Shown: positions 1 to 6,734 of the stretch, one piece after another | Layout: every line of letters starts with the position of its first letter | Position numbering within the stretch: position 1 is the stretch's first letter | Origin: Methanosarcinales archaeon | Lineage (GTDB): Archaea > Nanobdellota > Nanobdellia > Woesearchaeales > CG1-02-33-12 | Length of the DNA: 9,542 bases | Assembly (NCBI GenBank): GCA_017610505.1 | Contig: JAFCBX010000018.1 | Location: forward strand, 1 to 9,542 | Direction: 5' to 3' | Program-made: the position numbers and the translations under genes | The notes under the pieces: model-generated | What the model saw: the letters and a program-made list of their open reading frames with translations, nothing else | What the model was told of the DNA's origin: nothing | Database searches by the model: none

Positions 1-3000
1 AGGAATCCAGCAGCTGTTTATTGCAAAGAAATGGGTTATGGTTATGAGATTAAAGAAACAGAAAAAGGGCAAGAAGGGTTATGTGTGGTTTCAAGAAGTA
101 CAAAATTTAAATCCTGGGATTTTTTAAAGGGAAAAGTTGGAAAAGAATATTCTTATTGTGCAAAACAAGGCTATGATATCAAAACAGTAACAAAAAAGGG
201 TAGTGAATATGCTGTTTGTGTTCCAAAGAAAACAAAGAAATTTGGAGTATTAGAAATCTCCTCAAGTTTTGCTAAATCTGACGAAATTCCTATGACAAAG
301 ATGATGGGTTTAGATGAAAAACTTAATGACAGATTACCAAGCTCATCAAAAGCAAACAATATTGGATTAACTCCTCCAAAAAGTTCTTCTTTAGGAACGA
401 ATCCCCCTTATTTTGATTGGAGAAACTATAGCAATGAAAACTGGATGAGTTCTGTAAAAGACCAAGCAAATTGTGGAAGTTGCTGGGCTTTTTCCGTAGC
501 AGGGGCAATAGAGGGAAAATATAATATTAATGAAAATAATTCAAGGCTTAATCCAGATATTTCAGAACAATACCTTGTTTCAGATTGTTGTATTACTTGT
601 GGAAATTGTGATGGTGGTTCGCTAGATACCCCTTTAGATTATATAACAAATAGTGGAGTATCAGATGAAAATTGTTATCCTTATACTGCAGTTAATAGTG
701 TTTGTAGTAATAGATGCTCAGATTGGAATAACCGTTTATGGACAATTAGTGGGGAAGATTATTCAGGGTATTGGTATGGTTTTACTAACGAAGAACTTGA
801 AGAGTGGATAATTAATTACGGTCCACTTTCAATTGCTATGAAGATTAGTGGGATTTCCTATGATGGAAATGGTGTCGGTAGTTGCGATGCAGGAATCAGT
901 GATCATGGTGTTGTACTAATGGGTTATAATAGTACAGGAAATTATTGGATTATCAAAAATAGTTGGGGAAAAGATTACAGAGACAATGGTTATTTTAAAG
1001 TTGGTTATGGTGAATGTAATGTAGGAGATATAAATGGTGAAGTTTATAGGATAAACCTCACAAATCCCCCAAACTTCAAACCAAGCATAAATGTTAATTC
1101 TCCTTCACAAAATTATATTATTAATAATAATCAAGTTGAATTTAATTTTACAGTAATCAACAGGGTTGCTGATACATCCACCTGTGATTTAATTATTAAT
1201 GGCACTATAAACCAAACAAACTCATCAATAAATAATAATACCCTAACTTCATTCACATTAAACCTTGATGAAGGAAATTATTCTTGGAATATAAGCTGTT
1301 GGGAGAATAATTTAGGTGTTGTAAATACTTCCACAACAAGAACCCTTTCTGTGGATACTACATATCCAATTATCAATATACTATCTCCTCAAGATACAAC
1401 TTATCCCACTTCAAGCATAAACTTAAGTTATACAATTGAAGAAACAAATCTTGATTCTTGTTGGTTTACAAACACTAGCAATGAAAATCAAACATTGAAC
1501 AATTGTGAAAATTATACTATAACTAATTTGGATGACGGACAGTATAACATAACTGTATATGCAAATGATACAGCTAGTAATTTAAATTCAAGTTCTATTA
1601 ATTTCACCATTGATACCAATCCGCCTAATATAAGTTTTGCATCCCCTACCCCAAATAATAATACAAATACCTCAAATGTTACAATTTTAATTAATGTAAC
1701 TGTTAATGATATAATAAGTAACATCAGCTCCTGCCTGCTTGAATGGAACCATACATCAAATGAATCAATGACCAAGGTTGGCAATGGAACATCTGTTTAT
1801 TGTTATAAAAATAAATCAATTTCTGGCACTGGCATTTTTTATTATAGGGTTTATGCAAATGATTCAGTCAATAATATTGGAGTTTCAGAATTAAGACAAA
1901 TAAATATAACTAATACAGCACCAAATGCAACTAATGTAACTGTAAACTCAACTGACTATTTGAATAGAACTAATGGCACATTAACAGGATCATGGGATTT
2001 TTATGATGCAAATGGAGATAACCGGGAGGATAATGAAACAAAATGGTACAATAACAGTATTGAGGTAACTGCATTAGCAAACCTAACATCTATTGGAAGC
2101 GGGAACACAACAAAAAACCAGAACTGGACATTCTCTGTAAGAGTTTTTGACGGAACAGAATGGAGCGAATGGGCTAATTCATCTGTTCTTACAATAGAGA
2201 ATTCAGCACCAACCCAATCATCTTTAACAAACCCAGAAAACAATTCTTACACAAACACAACACCTATAACAATGAATTGGACTGCAAGCAATGACACTAA
2301 TTTAGATACAGTCAATTATTATGTTATGGTTAATGGAACACAGGCATGTTATACCAATGATTTAAACTGTTCATATATTCCTTCATCAGAAGCTTATTAT
2401 GAATGGAACATAACTGCTTTTGATGGAACAGAAAATGGAACATCATCAAACTCAAGATTCTACACTTATGATATAACAAAGCCAATAATCACAAATATAA
2501 CACATGGTAGTGTTACATCAAGCGGTGCTGCATTAATTTTAATAACTAATGAAAATGCAAACTGTGCTTATAATGATACAAATAGCAGTGTTGAATATGC
2601 TTCAATGACTGCATTTAGCACTACTGGAGGAACAACATCACATTCAACATCATTAACAGGTCTTAGTGCATCAACAAGTTATACATATTATGTGAGATGC
2701 GTTGATGCTGCTGGAAATGTTATGAATTTCTCAAACTCAACAACATTTACAACCTCAGCAGTTTTAACTAGTAGCGGCGGAGGAGGCGGAGGAGGCACTC
2801 CTACTGCAAGCTATGAGCAAAAGAGCTTTGGAACTCTTGCAGCAGGGTCAAGCAAGGCTGTTGCATTCACTAAGTCAGCAACCCTTGCTGTTACAGAGAT
2901 AAAGGTAACTGTCAAGAATAAGGTTACCAATGCAAAAATAAAGGTTGATGCTGGCTCACTGCCTTCAGGAGCATCAAAGCCATCAACAAAGGGAAGTGTT

Positions 3001-3540
3001 TACAAGTACATTGAAATCACAAAAACAGGCATGACTGATGATGATGTAAGCAAAGGAGTTATCAAGTTCAAGGTCAAGAAATCATGGCTAACAGAAAAAG
3101 GTTATGGAAAAGATAATGTTGCATTGCATAGGTATTATAATAATAAATGGACAAAGCTCACAACAACAAGAGACAGCCAGGATACAACATACTATTATTA
3201 TAGTGCTGAATCACTTGGCTTTTCAACATTTGCAATAACAGCAGAGAAGGCACCTGTAACTGTACCAGCAGAAAAGGAGGAAGTGCCAGAAGAGGTTGAG
3301 GAGGCACCAGAAGAAGCTGAGGTAACAGAAGAAGAGGTACTGGTAGAGGAGGAAGCTCCTGCACAAATGGAGGCACCAGAAGAAGAAAAAGAAGCAAAAC
3401 CAAACACAACTTTAATAATTACATTGATAGCAGTAATTATAGTTTTTATAGTAGTTGGTTACTTTGTCCAGGAAAAGAAACAAAAGAAAAAAAGGAATAT
3501 AAGAAAGAAGAAAAAGAAAAAGTGCAAAAGAAAAAGATGA
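1..3540 (+). CDS. Cell-surface papain-like cysteine protease with Ig-like/PGF-pre-PGF stalk (5' partial)
   Basis: The reading frame is open from base 1, so the ATG at 31 is internal and the true start and signal peptide lie upstream. Numbering from base 1: residues 2-45 match DUF333 (NPAAVYC start, Cys8/Cys28) and a second, shorter copy follows (Cys53/Cys73). Residues about 136-350 are a C1A papain-type peptidase with oxyanion Gln155, catalytic Cys161 in CGSCWAF, a GNCDGG/YPY region, His302 in DHGVVLMGY and Asn320 in KNSWG. Five Ig-like repeats (about 361-828), an FN3-like module (829-920), seven glycines (926-932), a PGF-pre-PGF-like domain (937-1080), a Glu/Pro/Ala stalk, one TM helix (1136-1157) and a tail of almost only Lys/Arg follow. 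It is probably anchored with the protease outside the cell, acting on proteins or peptides. No I29-type propeptide is visible; the DUF333 repeats occupy that place. Catalytic residues are intact, so activity is likely. The substrate is unknown. Confidence 0.95.
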   Translation, partial: RNPAAVYCKEMGYGYEIKETEKGQEGLCVVSRSTKFKSWDFLKGKVGKEYSYCAKQGYDIKTVTKKGSEYAVCVPKKTKKFGVLEISSSFAKSDEIPMTKMMGLDEKLNDRLPSSSKANNIGLTPPKSSSLGTNPPYFDWRNYSNENWMSSVKDQANCGSCWAFSVAGAIEGKYNINENNSRLNPDISEQYLVSDCCITCGNCDGGSLDTPLDYITNSGVSDENCYPYTAVNSVCSNRCSDWNNRLWTISGEDYSGYWYGFTNEELEEWIINYGPLSIAMKISGISYDGNGVGSCDAGISDHGVVLMGYNSTGNYWIIKNSWGKDYRDNGYFKVGYGECNVGDINGEVYRINLTNPPNFKPSINVNSPSQNYIINNNQVEFNFTVINRVADTSTCDLIINGTINQTNSSINNNTLTSFTLNLDEGNYSWNISCWENNLGVVNTSTTRTLSVDTTYPIINILSPQDTTYPTSSINLSYTIEETNLDSCWFTNTSNENQTLNNCENYTITNLDDGQYNITVYANDTASNLNSSSINFTIDTNPPNISFASPTPNNNTNTSNVTILINVTVNDIISNISSCLLEWNHTSNESMTKVGNGTSVYCYKNKSISGTGIFYYRVYANDSVNNIGVSELRQINITNTAPNATNVTVNSTDYLNRTNGTLTGSWDFYDANGDNREDNETKWYNNSIEVTALANLTSIGSGNTTKNQNWTFSVRVFDGTEWSEWANSSVLTIENSAPTQSSLTNPENNSYTNTTPITMNWTASNDTNLDTVNYYVMVNGTQACYTNDLNCSYIPSSEAYYEWNITAFDGTENGTSSNSRFYTYDITKPIITNITHGSVTSSGAALILITNENANCAYNDTNSSVEYASMTAFSTTGGTTSHSTSLTGLSASTSYTYYVRCVDAAGNVMNFSNSTTFTTSAVLTSSGGGGGGGTPTASYEQKSFGTLAAGSSKAVAFTKSATLAVTEIKVTVKNKVTNAKIKVDAGSLPSGASKPSTKGSVYKYIEITKTGMTDDDVSKGVIKFKVKKSWLTEKGYGKDNVALHRYYNNKWTKLTTTRDSQDTTYYYYSAESLGFSTFAITAEKAPVTVPAEKEEVPEEVEEAPEEAEVTEEEVLVEEEAPAQMEAPEEEKEAKPNTTLIITLIAVIIVFIVVGYFVQEKKQKKKRNIRKKKKKKCKRKR

Positions 3541-3548
3541 TAATTATA

Positions 3549-3556
3549 TTTATAAA
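3549..3556 (+). promoter_or_regulatory. Candidate TATA box for the small membrane protein gene
   Basis: TTTATAAA in an AT-rich setting. It would place transcription start near 3578, giving a leader of about 25 nt. A second, better-looking TATA string (3594-3601) lies directly before the ATG at 3604, but using it would start transcription inside the gene, where no in-frame ATG, GTG or TTG follows soon. The upstream box is therefore preferred. Confidence 0.4.
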
Positions 3557-3603
3557 AAATAATCCGGTTTTTGGATAACAGAACATGAAAATATTTATAT
3601 AAA

Positions 3604-4146
3604 ATGAATAAGATTAATGAAATAAAAAAGAGGTGTTTTTTCTTAGTTGTATTTTTATTCTTCTTAATAGTTCTTAGTATTATTAGCTCAGCACAAACAC
3701 CAACAATAACAGCAGAAAAAGCACCTGCTGCACCAACTACAGGAAAAGTGATAGAAAAAGTCACTGCAAAAGAGCCAGAAGGAGAGGTATTAGAGGAAGA
3801 ATCAATATCTTCCAGATTAAGGTTTAGTTTAAAGGATTTTAAGCTTAATACCAACTGGTTATGGACAATAATAATTATAATAACAGTATTAGTTATTTAT
3901 TTTGTTCAGAAAAAATGGAATGTGTTAAAAATAAGTATTGTTATGGAACCAGAATCAATTATAGCTATAACCAACAAAATGAAAAAAACTGAAAAACTCA
4001 TAGAAGAAGGAAATATTGATTATGCTAAAAAAACATACAAAAAAGTATTGAAGATTTATGATTGGATGCCTGTTAAAGAAAGAAAATGGGTCTATAAAGA
4101 AATACAATACTTGTATAACAAGCTAAAAATTGCCGGCGGTTACTAA
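3604..4146 (+). CDS. Small membrane protein with extracytoplasmic stalk and cytosolic helical domain
   Basis: A 180-residue protein of no named family. Residues 1-30 are a signal peptide or signal anchor (basic start, hydrophobic 11-29, SSA at the end). Residues 31-82 are a low-complexity Ala/Pro/Glu/Lys linker. Residues 84-101 are a second membrane helix (WLWTIIIIITVLVIYF) followed by basic residues. Residues 118-177 are a charged helical domain with a G-N-I-x-x-A-K motif, predicted in the cytosol. The linker contains ITAEKAP, identical to the end of the PGF-pre-PGF domain in the upstream gene. The C-terminal domain aligns without gaps to the C-terminus of the coiled-coil protein at 7672-9285. 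It lies 63 nt downstream of the surface protease on the same strand, so co-transcription is possible although it has its own candidate promoter. The start is the first ATG that keeps the signal peptide. Function unknown; a membrane scaffold or adaptor is a guess. Confidence 0.85.
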   Translation: MNKINEIKKRCFFLVVFLFFLIVLSIISSAQTPTITAEKAPAAPTTGKVIEKVTAKEPEGEVLEEESISSRLRFSLKDFKLNTNWLWTIIIIITVLVIYFVQKKWNVLKISIVMEPESIIAITNKMKKTEKLIEEGNIDYAKKTYKKVLKIYDWMPVKERKWVYKEIQYLYNKLKIAGGY

Positions 4147-4176
4147 TTTAAATTTTTTAAGCATTAATTATTTTTC
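4147..4176 (+). terminator. Oligo-T tracts after the membrane protein gene
   Basis: Directly after the stop codon the plus strand has a run of six T (4153-4158) and then five T (4171-4175) in AT-rich sequence with no strong hairpin. Archaeal RNA polymerase stops efficiently at such U tracts. The next gene is convergent, so a terminator is expected here. Confidence 0.4.
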
Positions 4177-4225
4177 TATAAGGTCTAGGATTAACAATAA
4201 GTATACCACCAGTATTATGCCAACA

Positions 4226-4474
4226 TTACTTGTAAATATTACTCCTGTGGTGAAATCTCAGTAGAATTATCTCATCTTTCCTTACTGCATAAATCAGCCT
4301 GTAAGGCTTTATGTATAATGTTCTTTCCCCTTTCAGGGTGTATCTTAAAGGCTTTCCAATAGAAGGATTCTCAATTATTTTCCTGATTTGTTTTCTTACT
4401 CTCTCTTTTGGTGAATTGTCTTTTGTTTTCCTGAATTCCTTCTCAAATCCATTTGAGAAGGTGATTCTTACCAT
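4226..4474 (-). CDS. RelE/ParE-superfamily toxin of a type II toxin-antitoxin pair
   Basis: An 82-residue basic protein with the layout of RelE-type mRNA interferases: an N-terminal strand (VRITFSNGF), a helical hairpin (residues 11-36), then a beta-sheet with GERTLYIKPYRLIYAV (49-63) and a C-terminal strand ending HHRSNIYK. Arg59 and the His75/His76/Arg77 group are candidates for RNA-binding or catalytic residues; RelE enzymes use basic residues at similar places rather than a fixed triad. RelE toxins cut mRNA in the ribosomal A site, whereas ParE relatives target gyrase; the choice cannot be made from sequence alone. Its ATG lies inside the end of the antitoxin gene (ATGGTAA, 4468-4474), which indicates translational coupling. 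It is full length, with no sign of decay. Confidence 0.88.
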   Translation of the reverse strand: MVRITFSNGFEKEFRKTKDNSPKERVRKQIRKIIENPSIGKPLRYTLKGERTLYIKPYRLIYAVRKDEIILLRFHHRSNIYK

Positions 4475-4758
4475 TTTTTAATCTCTTCTAAAAAATCCTT
4501 TTTTGCCATAGTTTTAAATTTACCTTGCTCTATCTCTTTCCATGCTTCTTCTATTTCTTTTAGGATCATGAGGTCTTCTTTCATTATCGGATTTTTTATT
4601 TTTTTTAATATAATCAAATCATGGTCACTGCTAGTGGTTGCAAAAACATCACCTTCTCTTATATTAAGATTCCTTCTTATCTCATTTGGTATTACCAACT
4701 GCCCCTTTGAACTTATTCTTGTAAGTTCTGGTATTTGTTCTAATAATTTGTTTTTCAT
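4468..4758 (-). CDS. AbrB/MazE/SpoVT-type antitoxin
   Basis: A 96-residue protein. Residues 11-52 form a swapped-hairpin AbrB-type DNA-binding domain, recognisable from TRISSKGQLVIPNEIRRNL and IREGD, followed by a strand LIILKK. Residues 58-96 are a charged helical tail, the usual toxin-binding part, rich in Glu and Lys and ending EEIKKW. It precedes and overlaps the RelE-type toxin by 7 nt, the standard antitoxin-first order. The ATG at 4758 lies about 25 nt from a TATA box, so the mRNA is probably leaderless. Autoregulation through the inverted repeat at 4762-4776 is likely by analogy with other such systems. AbrB-type antitoxins more often accompany MazF or PIN toxins, so pairing with RelE is notable though known in archaea. 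Confidence 0.9.
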   Translation of the reverse strand: MKNKLLEQIPELTRISSKGQLVIPNEIRRNLNIREGDVFATTSSDHDLIILKKIKNPIMKEDLMILKEIEEAWKEIEQGKFKTMAKKDFLEEIKKW

Positions 4759-4761
4759 AAG

Positions 4762-4776
4762 GTAAGAATGTCTTAC
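4762..4776 (-). promoter_or_regulatory. Inverted repeat, candidate antitoxin operator
   Basis: GTAAGA-ATG-TCTTAC is a perfect 6-bp inverted repeat with a 3-nt spacer. It fills the gap between the TATA box (4779-4788) and the antitoxin start codon (4758). A dimeric AbrB-type protein bound here would cover the transcription start, so this is the natural site for autorepression. Binding is inferred. Confidence 0.5.
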
Positions 4777-4778
4777 TT

Positions 4779-4788
4779 ATATATAAAT
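4779..4788 (-). promoter_or_regulatory. TATA box of the toxin-antitoxin operon
   Basis: On the minus strand this reads ATTTATATAT, a strong match to the archaeal TATA element. Its centre is about 25 nt before the antitoxin ATG, so transcription should begin at or next to the start codon (leaderless). Confidence 0.6.
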
Positions 4789-4843
4789 ATTTTGGTTATC
4801 TCTCCAGAAAAAGAAGAACTATTAATTTTTTATTTTCAATTAT

Positions 4844-5785
4844 TTAACGAAACTCATGTGCCCATCTAGTATAATATTCAGCTTTTAGCTCTTTCCCCCC
4901 TTTTACTAATTTTACATTTTTTGCAGAATATCCCATATCCTGGGCTTCTTTTACAAACTGAGCCAGGGTTCTTCCATTAAATTTTTTTCTTTCCTTTTCT
5001 TCAATAAAAAAATAAAGTGCAACTTCTGGAATAGGTGCATTCACAAGATATTTAAAAGCATCATCATATTTTTCATAAGAGTCTTTAAGACCTCCAACAC
5101 TGGTATTAAACCTTGATTTAATTGGATTAAAATTTGGATTTTTTATTGAATCCAGAAATAAATCTTTCCCATTTCCATAAACATATTCCTCATTTGCAAT
5201 TGCATCTACTAGATATACAAACAATAAACTTGCAAGAGAACCTGGTTTAGCGCTTTTGACTCTTCTTTGAGAAGATTTTTTAAAATCCCCTGAATTTAAT
5301 CCAGCTGACTGCAGGAATTTATTAGGGTATAAATCAGGCAAATGCTCAAAAACCATTCTTTCAGTTATTGCTTCTTTTGCCCATACAGGTCTAGACCAAT
5401 GCAATCCTGAATCTGTTTCCTGCCATACCTGTTCACTTATCAAATGCACATACTCGTGAAACATACTACCCAATAAGCAAATTAAATCCTCTTTTTTTAT
5501 AATTCTTGGAACCTTAAATCCAGCAATATTATTAAAATAAACTGCTAACTTCCCTTCTTCCATTAATCTTTCTAAATGTTTATTATACTTTTGTGTATTA
5601 ACCCCCCTAGCTTCTAATTGAGATATTGATTCTCCATTAAATATTGCAAACCATTCAGGAACAACAGAATCTACTCCTATCAGAGCATTTGCAGACGACA
5701 CTGTTTCTTCTAATAATTGAGTGCAGAGATTATTCATTCTGCTGGCACTTAATTCATATCCAAGCTCTTTTTTAATAGGCTCCAT
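4844..5785 (-). CDS. Putative cytosolic HExxH zinc metallopeptidase, unassigned family
   Basis: A 313-residue protein without signal peptide or membrane helix. Residues 110-114 are HEYVH, a zincin HExxH motif, preceded by a hydrophobic helix (LICLLGSMF) as in active zincins. Downstream, WAKEAITE (135-142) offers Glu138 or Glu142 as the third zinc ligand, the spacing and style of gluzincins and Peptidase_MA-like enzymes, where a W-x-x-E helix follows the active site. Known chemistry for this motif is zinc-dependent peptide hydrolysis; the substrate is unknown and I do not recognise the flanking domains. The C-terminal part (about 170-313) is mixed helical with no motif I can name. It is divergent from the NDT-like gene and lies upstream of the toxin-antitoxin operon on the same strand but with a separate promoter. 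The start at 5785 fits a TATA-like box about 25 nt upstream. Confidence 0.82.
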   Translation of the reverse strand: MEPIKKELGYELSASRMNNLCTQLLEETVSSANALIGVDSVVPEWFAIFNGESISQLEARGVNTQKYNKHLERLMEEGKLAVYFNNIAGFKVPRIIKKEDLICLLGSMFHEYVHLISEQVWQETDSGLHWSRPVWAKEAITERMVFEHLPDLYPNKFLQSAGLNSGDFKKSSQRRVKSAKPGSLASLLFVYLVDAIANEEYVYGNGKDLFLDSIKNPNFNPIKSRFNTSVGGLKDSYEKYDDAFKYLVNAPIPEVALYFFIEEKERKKFNGRTLAQFVKEAQDMGYSAKNVKLVKGGKELKAEYYTRWAHEFR

Positions 5786-5806
5786 AGGTATAAAGAAATT
5801 TCCCCT

Positions 5807-5816
5807 ATTTTTAAAT
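5807..5816 (-). promoter_or_regulatory. TATA-like box of the metallopeptidase gene
   Basis: Minus strand ATTTAAAAAT, centred about 26 nt before the ATG at 5785, implying a leaderless or nearly leaderless mRNA. No Shine-Dalgarno motif precedes the start. Confidence 0.45.
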
Positions 5817-5895
5817 CTTTCTATTTGTAACTATTATATGGTAGTTATTAAGAAAACCAAGACATATTCTGATAAGATTATTTTTAAGAACCCAA

Positions 5896-5907
5896 ATATA
5901 TTTAAAG
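5896..5907 (+). promoter_or_regulatory. TATA box of the NDT-like gene
   Basis: ATATATTTAAAG centred about 33 nt before the ATG at 5935, so transcription should start near 5927 with a very short leader. With the opposite box at 5807-5816 it makes the 149-bp gap between the two genes a divergent promoter region. Nothing else is clearly visible in that gap. Confidence 0.5.
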
Positions 5908-5934
5908 TGTTAGAACTCTAAAGTTACAATAAAA

Positions 5935-6729
5935 ATGGAAAAGAAAGAAATATACCTTGCAGGAAGCTTTTTTGGTTTTAGGGACAAAATTATTTCTGAA
6001 CTTAGTTATAAATATAAATTTGCTGATCCAAGGAAGAACAGGCAGCATTCAATAGCTACCCTTGTTGTAGATGATATGGTAGGAGCAGAGAAATGCCCTA
6101 TTATGCTTCCCTATTTTCCCAAAGGAAATTCAAGAGGCACAATGACTTATGGAGAAATAGGGGGTTCAAGAGCAAAAGGTAATTATATAATAATTGCAGA
6201 TGAAACAGAAAAAAGAGATGATTTCTTAGATAGTATTTCAGATTACAATCCAAACAGCATAGAAGATGCAATTAATTTTTTAAAAGAGAACAATCCTGGA
6301 AGAGATCCTTCAAGAGCAATAACAAAAAAACAGAATAAAGACAACAAATTAAAAATATTCCTGGCAACAAATATCAACTACTTTAAAGAGATAGAACAAG
6401 TTTGTCAAAATGAAAATAAGATTCTTATGTATGGGGATTTTGAAAATTTAAAAGATTTTGGCAATGTAGATTTAACAATTGCCCATTTTCCAAAAGGGGA
6501 AAATAGGGATAAAAAAGCCATTTTATTTATGGGGATGTCCTATGCCTTAAAAATTCCAGTTATTATGATAGAAGAGAATCCTATAATTTACCCCCCTCTG
6601 GCAGGATTGCCAAGAAGGATATTTGCAAAAAAAGAAATTGCCTTGGATTATTTGCTAAGGCTTAATTCCCAGGAAATACAAGATGAAGCAAAAGTGATGT
6701 ATTCTCTTTTTCAGAAATATAAAAGTTAA
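5935..6729 (+). CDS. Tandem nucleoside 2-deoxyribosyltransferase-like protein, second domain degenerate
   Basis: 264 residues made of two Rossmann-like units. Unit 1 (about 5-90) has the NDT start IYLAGSF, then VVDDMVGAEKCPIMLPYFPKG and RGTMTYGEIGGSRAKGNY, where Glu74 sits at the nucleophile position of the family (Gly-Thr-x-x-x-x-Glu-x-Gly). Unit 2 (about 139-214) repeats the pattern: LKIFLATN, NVDLTIAHFPKG (185-188) and a helix SYALKIPVIMIEE. Lining up FPKG of both units without gaps puts Phe198 where Glu74 is, so unit 2 looks non-catalytic. Family enzymes move deoxyribose between bases or hydrolyse nucleosides and nucleotides; relatives also serve as ligand-binding domains. Typical single-domain members are about 150 residues, so the length fits a duplication. 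It is cytosolic, with a helical tail (235-264). The substrate is not predictable, and unit 1 may itself be divergent in its base-binding part. Confidence 0.82.
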   Translation: MEKKEIYLAGSFFGFRDKIISELSYKYKFADPRKNRQHSIATLVVDDMVGAEKCPIMLPYFPKGNSRGTMTYGEIGGSRAKGNYIIIADETEKRDDFLDSISDYNPNSIEDAINFLKENNPGRDPSRAITKKQNKDNKLKIFLATNINYFKEIEQVCQNENKILMYGDFENLKDFGNVDLTIAHFPKGENRDKKAILFMGMSYALKIPVIMIEENPIIYPPLAGLPRRIFAKKEIALDYLLRLNSQEIQDEAKVMYSLFQKYKS

Positions 6730-6734
6730 AATCC

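Noticed and set aside
31..33. ATG at 31 as start of the surface protease
   Set aside because: The frame is open to base 1 and the residues before this Met (NPAAVYCKE) complete the DUF333 motif, so the gene begins outside the window.
3594..3601. TATA-like string directly before the ATG at 3604 as promoter of that gene
   Set aside because: Transcription would start about 25 nt downstream, inside the gene, and no usable in-frame start follows before the distant Met114.
3459..3854. A 131-codon minus-strand open frame across the end of the surface gene and the start of the membrane protein gene
   Set aside because: Antisense to two well-supported genes, with a long Phe run from the poly-Lys tail; no recognisable domain.
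4205..4252. Possible hairpin ACCAC...GTGGT around the end of the toxin gene
   Set aside because: Only five pairs hold with a loop near 40 nt; the inner bases do not pair.
4463..4471. ATTCTTACC at the toxin start resembling half of the operator
   Set aside because: Only 9 bases, in opposite orientation, lying in coding sequence with no partner half-site; likely coincidence.
5838..5921. A 27-codon plus-strand ORF in the divergent gap (begins MVVIKKTKTYSDK)
   Set aside because: It covers the TATA element of the NDT-like gene, has no ribosome binding site or suitable promoter, and is of chance length for AT-rich DNA.
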